A DNA stretch of 64,000 bases from Limonium bicolor (taxonomy: Eukaryota > Streptophyta > Magnoliopsida > Caryophyllales > Plumbaginaceae). Under the pieces are notes generated by a model. It saw only the letters and a program-made list of their open reading frames with translations. It was not told where the DNA came from and did not search any database. Below are positions 59,390 to 64,000 of this stretch, piece by piece (positions within the stretch are counted from its first letter, which is position 1; each line of letters begins with the position of its first letter). The DNA lies in contig CM041782.1 in assembly GCA_023374045.1 (NCBI GenBank), positions 184,778,925-184,842,924 of the forward strand. The letters are read 5' to 3'. A program made the position numbers and the translations under genes.

Positions 59390-60929
59390 TTGGGATACCA
59401 CTAAAAACGTTGCTAATTCATGAAATACCATGTTTTTTTAAAGTTTTGGGATACCACAAAATACTTTCAAAATTCACGGGATACCACAAATCTGTAAGAG
59501 ATGTTATATCGTCTGTTAACTGAGGGTGCGAAAAGATGATTTCGCCCCTTCTTTGCTTATAGTTTCCAATTCACATGATATCATACTTTAATTTTAAACT
59601 TTACAGGATACCACAAAAAAATTTAAAATTCACAGGACACATATAACGGTTAGAATGTTCCAACAACTATATTCCAATAGTAACTTTTTTCTCTCTCTTC
59701 TTCCACCGGCTACTTTTGTCATTTCTAGCCTATTTAAGCCATTCAAGTGGTTGGACAAATTAGTTAAGTGTTCTTACACCTTTTTGGTACAGCTGTTGGG
59801 TTTTGTAAATATGGATATGGGTAAACCTGGCAATTTGGGTCAATGGGTCGGGTTGGGTCAAAATTGCTAGGTCCGCATGGGTACCCTTTTTGGTTTTTGG
59901 AGAAATGGGTACCTCTTTTGGCTTTTGGATAGACCAAGTATAGACTTGTGAATGTGGTGTTGGTCTGTTATGCACAATATGTACAACGGTTGTGGGATGT
60001 AATGAATTTTATATATGTAAGCACTTTGGATGCAATGAAAATGATATGAATTAAGCTAAATTGTCTACATGTTGCTGCTGCTGCCATAAATAACAATGCT
60101 GCTACCATATTTTATTACATTGTTGTCTAAACCATAAACATCACATTGTTGCTGCCATAACCACTATATCTTGCTGTTGATATTAAGTTACATCTTTCGA
60201 ATACATAATGTTGCTGCCACAAACACTACAACGAAAAAACAACACTGTTTCTGTTGGCTTTTAGTTTTTCTCTTAGTTCCTTTTTTTATCTTCTCTCGCA
60301 TGCTTGCCAAGGAAAGTGACAATGAGCAGAAGCATTGGACTGTTGATTGTGATTGTATGAGTATGAGGCTGATGATCTAGCTTGTCTTCTAGAGCGGGGT
60401 CATATCTATCTTGCATAACAAGTGTCTCAACTCTGTAGGTATTCCGTACACCACACTTCCAGTGTATGGTTTGAAAGAATTTTATGGTTTGTATTGTAAA
60501 CATGATTTGGAAGGTGTTTGATGAAGCCATGAGTGTTTGTGCATAGATACAACCACTTGAATGGCTTAAATAGGGTCATGTTTGACAAAAGTAGTCGTTG
60601 GAAAAATGAAGAAAAAAGTTACTGTTGGAATATAGCTGTTGGAATATTCTGACCGTTATATGTGGTATCCTGTAAAATTTAATTTTTTTGTGGTATCCTG
60701 TAAACTTTAAAATTAAAGTATGATATCTTGTGAACTTGAAACTATAAGCAAAGGTTGAACCAGGGGTAAAATCGTCTTTTTCACCCTCAGTTAACAGATA
60801 ATTTAATGTCCTTTACAGATTTGTGGTATCTCGTGAATTTTAAAAGTTTTGTGGTATCCCAATTTTTTTAAAAAACTGTGGTATTTCGTGAATTAATAAA
60901 GTTTTTAGTGGTATCATGTGAATTTTCCC
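59390..60929 (+). mobile_element. Non-autonomous MULE derivative with long inverted repeats
   Basis: Left arm 59390-59753 and right arm 60550-60929 are inverted repeats of about 370 bp. They share gataccactaaaaac, ataccacaaatctgt, gttaactgaggg, cttatagttt, ttacaggataccacaaaaaa and tatttaagccattcaagtggttg in inverted order. The right end is ...tgtgaattttccc as in the MULE at 4975-9610. The interior (59754-60549) has no transposase, only a remnant of the GRF ORF. It lies downstream of exon 5 of the CHR35-like gene. Confidence 0.82.
60273..60530 (-). pseudogene. Remnant of the MULE GRF zinc-finger ORF
   Basis: 85-residue ORF starting MASSNTFQIMF, directly inside the right arm as in the larger MULE. 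FFQTIHWKCGV parallels FQTIHCKCGV of the ORF at 8692-9206, and TLVMQDRYDP parallels VMQDRYSSHP, but the middle of the GRF finger is deleted and the first Cys is Trp. It cannot fold as a zinc finger; it shows the two elements share ancestry. Confidence 0.6.
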
Positions 60930-61697
60930 TTTTAATTTTTACTACACTTTTATAAATTGGGGTTAAAAAAATGTCCTTGTAGCAATCACTCTTAGTACAA
61001 CCACAAATAGCTATCTTTGGTTACATTATGATGGTACAGTTTGTATAGACTAAAATTACAAATTTTATAAACTTATTGTATAGTTTAATAATTTAGTATG
61101 TATATTTAATACAATTTCAGGTACTATCATAACTCAATGTGTACCTTTATGTATACATCAATACAACTTTTGTATACCAAATGTACAGTTTGATAGACCA
61201 AAAGTACATGTGTGTAGCTATCTGTAACTATATTAGGTTCTAGTCAAGAAGTTACTTGTAGTAGTGAAGAGTGGTACCCACTTTATGTCCGAGATATGTT
61301 AGAGGAGTAATTCATACTGTTGTTAAGTGGGTGAAAATCACTGTCTATTGTGGATGCTCTGATACAAGTGCTTATGGTTCTAGTCTAGATTCATCTAAAA
61401 ATAGACTAATATTTTTTAACGGTGGAGTTCTTACTTGTAGAGGTTCTTCCACATGATCATTGATCTTATTTTTTAACTATATATAATTAAATGTATAATT
61501 GTATCCACAATAATAAGGTGAAATCCACTTTCCAAACTAATACTTCCTTTTGTTCTCAATAGATAATTTATTTGATCATTTTTAGTTTCAAAATATAAGA
61601 TGTTCTAGTCTTTTTATCATCTACTTACCAATTCTAGTACTCATCTTTTATTTCACAGCTCTACTTTTTAAATTACTTTCATTCTCAAGTCAAAAAG
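60930..61697. other. AT-rich stretch between MULE derivative and copia C3
   Basis: Contains 'gtacagtttgtatagac'/'gtacagtttgatagacc' repeats (about 61034-61205). No ORF with a recognisable motif and no SNF2 helicase exon. Confidence 0.4.
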
Positions 61698-62003
61698 TGT
61701 TGTTTGGTCTATCTGAACAGCCACAATTGTTGTAATTATTAAATGACTAGTGCTGTAATTATTAAGTGTCTAGTGGCTATTCAGTTGTAGTTAATTATTA
61801 GTGACTGAACTGCTGTTCAGTTATAGTTAATTATTAGTGGTTGTTGGGCTGTAAGTAATTGTAACTCTTCAGCTGATTATAGTTCCTAGAGAGAAATCTC
61901 TAGAACTCTATCCTCTCTTAGACATTCTCTCTATAAATATAGGGTTGTATCACTTCTCAAAAATCATCATCACATCAACGATTATTGTTGTAAACTTCAT
62001 TCA
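61698..62003 (+). mobile_element. Copia C3, 5' LTR, and adjoining primer site
   Basis: TGTTGTTTGGTC...ACTTCATTCA, 306 bp, followed at 62004-62015 by TGGTATCAGAGC (tRNA-Met primer site). Inside, 'cagtt(g)tagttaattattagtg' is repeated (about 61780-61840), and a TATA-like 'ctataaatatagg' lies at about 61931-61943, a plausible LTR promoter. Confidence 0.85.
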
Positions 62004-62204
62004 TGGTATCAGAGCAGGTTTCAACCATAGCCACCACTTTCTAAAACACTAAACATAGATAAAGGGTGTCTTCACTCAAATCTCTATTCCTAAGGGTGTC
62101 TCCACCCTAAACTCTATTCCTAGGGGTGTCTCCGCCCTAAATCTCCTACCTAAAAAGGTGTCTCTACCCTCTTCATTGACCCATTTTTTTCCCTCTTCAT
62201 CACT

Positions 62205-64000
62205 ATGGCTGAGGAGAACAAATCTAATTCAAATGCTGTGGCAGTTGCTGCTGCAGCTGCTATTACAGCAACTTTGAAACCAAACAAGACTGATCTTGCT
62301 CATATTGATTCTGCCTATAAACTGAATGACAAGAACTACTTGATTTGGTCTCGGCTTGTCCTTACTCGTCTAGAAGGGAAGGAACTAGACAATCATCTCA
62401 CTCAATCAAAACAGCTGACACTAATGAGGATGAATGGAAAAAAGTAGATGCCAACATACGGTTGGTTATGGGATTCAATGGATCCAAGCATCAGCATCAC
62501 ATGTATGTTTCCGAAAACAACAAAGGAAATCTGGGAATATATCCATAGATCTTACTCAACATCCAAGGATGTGTCTTTATTTATGACCTCTGGCTTAGGT
62601 CAATGACCACCAAGCAAGAAGGACTACCAATCTCGAAATATGCTACCGATCTTCAACGGTGGTGGTCTGAACTGGATCAATACCAAAGCATCAAGTGGGA
62701 GACCATAGGAGATGCACTTCTATATCAAAAGGCAACAAACCAGCAGTGTGTGTACTGTTTTTTGGCTGGTCTAAACCCGGAATATGACCAGGTTCGGGTT
62801 CAAATTCTTGAAAACAAGGAACTGCCTAGTATAGAAGAAGTCATTGCTACTGTCAAATCAGAGGAAAGTCGCCGATCAGTTATGCTGGAAAACAAGACAA
62901 CTGAAAGCACTGTCTTTACTGCAAAAGGAGAACATAATGATGGTAAAAGTGGAAGGTGGTGCAGTCATTGTAAAAGGTCAAATCACAACAATGATTAGTG
63001 CTGGAAACTTTATCCACATTTGCAGAAAGAACGCAAGAAAGGAGAACAAGGGATTGGAAAAGCTACACAACCACATCTACAGCTGCTGGTCCTTCAGATT
63101 CACACATCTCTCAAGAAGAACTGAAGTAACTTCGGGCTATGCTGAAATCCCTTCAATCTCCCTCCAGCACTGGCCTTAATGCTTCAGAATATGTCTTATG
63201 AGACTGGATTCTTGATTCAGGAGCTATCTCCCACGTGACCTCTACTTCCTTTTGCCTTGATGATTATTCATCTCGCCCTGAAAAACTACAAATTACTACA
63301 ACAAATGGTACATCCACATCTATTGCTGGTCAAGGAACTGCCAAAATCTCAAAGGGATTGCACCTTAGTAATACCCTACATGTTTCTGGTCTTGCCATGA
63401 ACCTTGCTTCAGTATATAAACTCACCAATGATCTTAATTGCTTTGCTGTTTTTTCTCCATCTTGGTGTGTTTTGCAGGATCTACACTCGGAGAAGACGAT
63501 TGGAACTACTAGGCAACGGAATGGATTGTACTACTTGGATTTACATCGTGTCTCACCTAATCCATGTAGAGCCCTTGTATCCGCTACTGATAAAAATGCC
63601 ACGATTTGGCTTTATCATAAGCGTTTAGGTCATCTCTCTTTCTATGCTTTAAAAACTTTGTTTTCTAATTTGCTTGTTGGTATTGATATCTCTGCCCTTC
63701 AATGTGAAGTGTATGAACATTCCAAACACACCCGTGCTTCTTTACCTCTTAATACTACAAAAAACAGTCTTCTGTTTTCTCTTATTCACAACGATGTTTG
63801 GGGTCCTTCTCCCATAGCTAATATTTCTGATGCTCGACCTTTTCTTACCTTTATTAATGATTGCACTTGATTTACATGGTTGTTTCTGCTAAAAAATAAG
63901 AGTGAAGTAAGTTCTATCTATACCCACTTTCTGTAACATGATTCAAATTCAATTCTCCACCTCAATTCAAAGGTTTCGTACTGATAATGCTACTGACTCT
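62205..64000 (+). pseudogene. Copia C3 gag-pol, 5' part, runs off the window
   Basis: Gag starts at 62205 (MAEENKSNSNAVAV) and shows YKLNDKNYLIWSRLVLTRLEGKE-type N-terminus, then in other frames LPISKYATDLQRWWSELDQY and YCFLAGLNPEYDQVRVQILE (62603-62998) with a zinc-knuckle-like CSHCKRSNHNND. Protease: WILDSGAISHVTS (about 63209-63245, DSGA box). The pre-integrase region is LYHKRLGHLSFYALKTLF (about 63610), and the start of integrase is LIHNDVWGPSPIANISDARP (about 63780). Frameshifts near 62440, 62550, 63000 and 63180 and a stop at about 63870 make it defective. RT, RNase H and the 3' LTR would lie beyond 64000. Confidence 0.88.

Noticed and set aside
58409..61697. SNF2 helicase exons
   Set aside because: Searched all frames for Walker-type (GSGKT) or DEAH-type motifs following the CHR35-like exons; none found.

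Overview
The window is nuclear DNA of a flowering plant, probably a eudicot. This rests on introns with GT/AG borders, an AT-rich background, plant-type Ty3/gypsy and Ty1/copia retrotransposons, MULE, hAT and CACTA DNA transposons, and one host gene of the plant-specific CHR35/DRD1-like group of SNF2 chromatin remodellers. The species cannot be read from the sequence.

Layout. 1-3646 looks like the end of an ORF followed by a long LTR-like stretch. 4067-4280 holds two tRNA-like (A box/B box) relics. 4975-9610 is a decayed Mutator-like element (MULE) with a broken transposase on the + strand and a second, oppositely oriented GRF zinc-finger ORF. 10386-11007 is a hAT-type MITE with a perfect 8-bp target duplication. 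From 12812 to about 51672 lies a deep retrotransposon nest: a small copia element (C1) is split by a SIRE-like copia (S, - strand). S is in turn hit by a chromodomain gypsy element of Tekay type (G1, - strand, about 4.9-kb LTRs, TSD AAAAC) and by a 2.1-kb solo LTR (S1). G1 is itself split, between protease and reverse transcriptase, by an Athila-type gypsy (G2, - strand, TSD TCTGC, tRNA-Asp primer site). 54956-58408 carries the first five coding exons of the CHR35/DRD1-like gene; its helicase exons are not in the window. Its introns and downstream part hold a CACTA MITE, a non-autonomous MULE derivative with about 370-bp inverted repeats, and a + strand copia element (C3) that runs off the right edge.

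The most unusual feature is at 33212-34020. An AlkB-like Fe(II)/2-oxoglutarate dioxygenase domain sits inside G1, in the same orientation, between the gag zinc knuckle and the protease. The segment is bounded by the same 6-bp word (CTGGGT) and by GT/AG borders in the element's sense, so it could be either an insertion or an intron-like cassette. Its HxD, distal His and C-terminal Arg motifs are all visible, although the C-terminus is spread over three frames.

A second structural oddity is a 7.2-kb direct duplication. 11697-18992 (flank + C1 + LTR) recurs at 36747-43900 as flank + C1 + solo-like LTR, joined abruptly to a G1 LTR cut after 1043 bp. The TSDs fit a full-length allele followed by a solo-LTR allele of the same locus, either a haplotype mis-join in the assembly or a real rearrangement. 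Repeat copies differ mostly by single-base indels, so frameshifts in this window should be read with caution.
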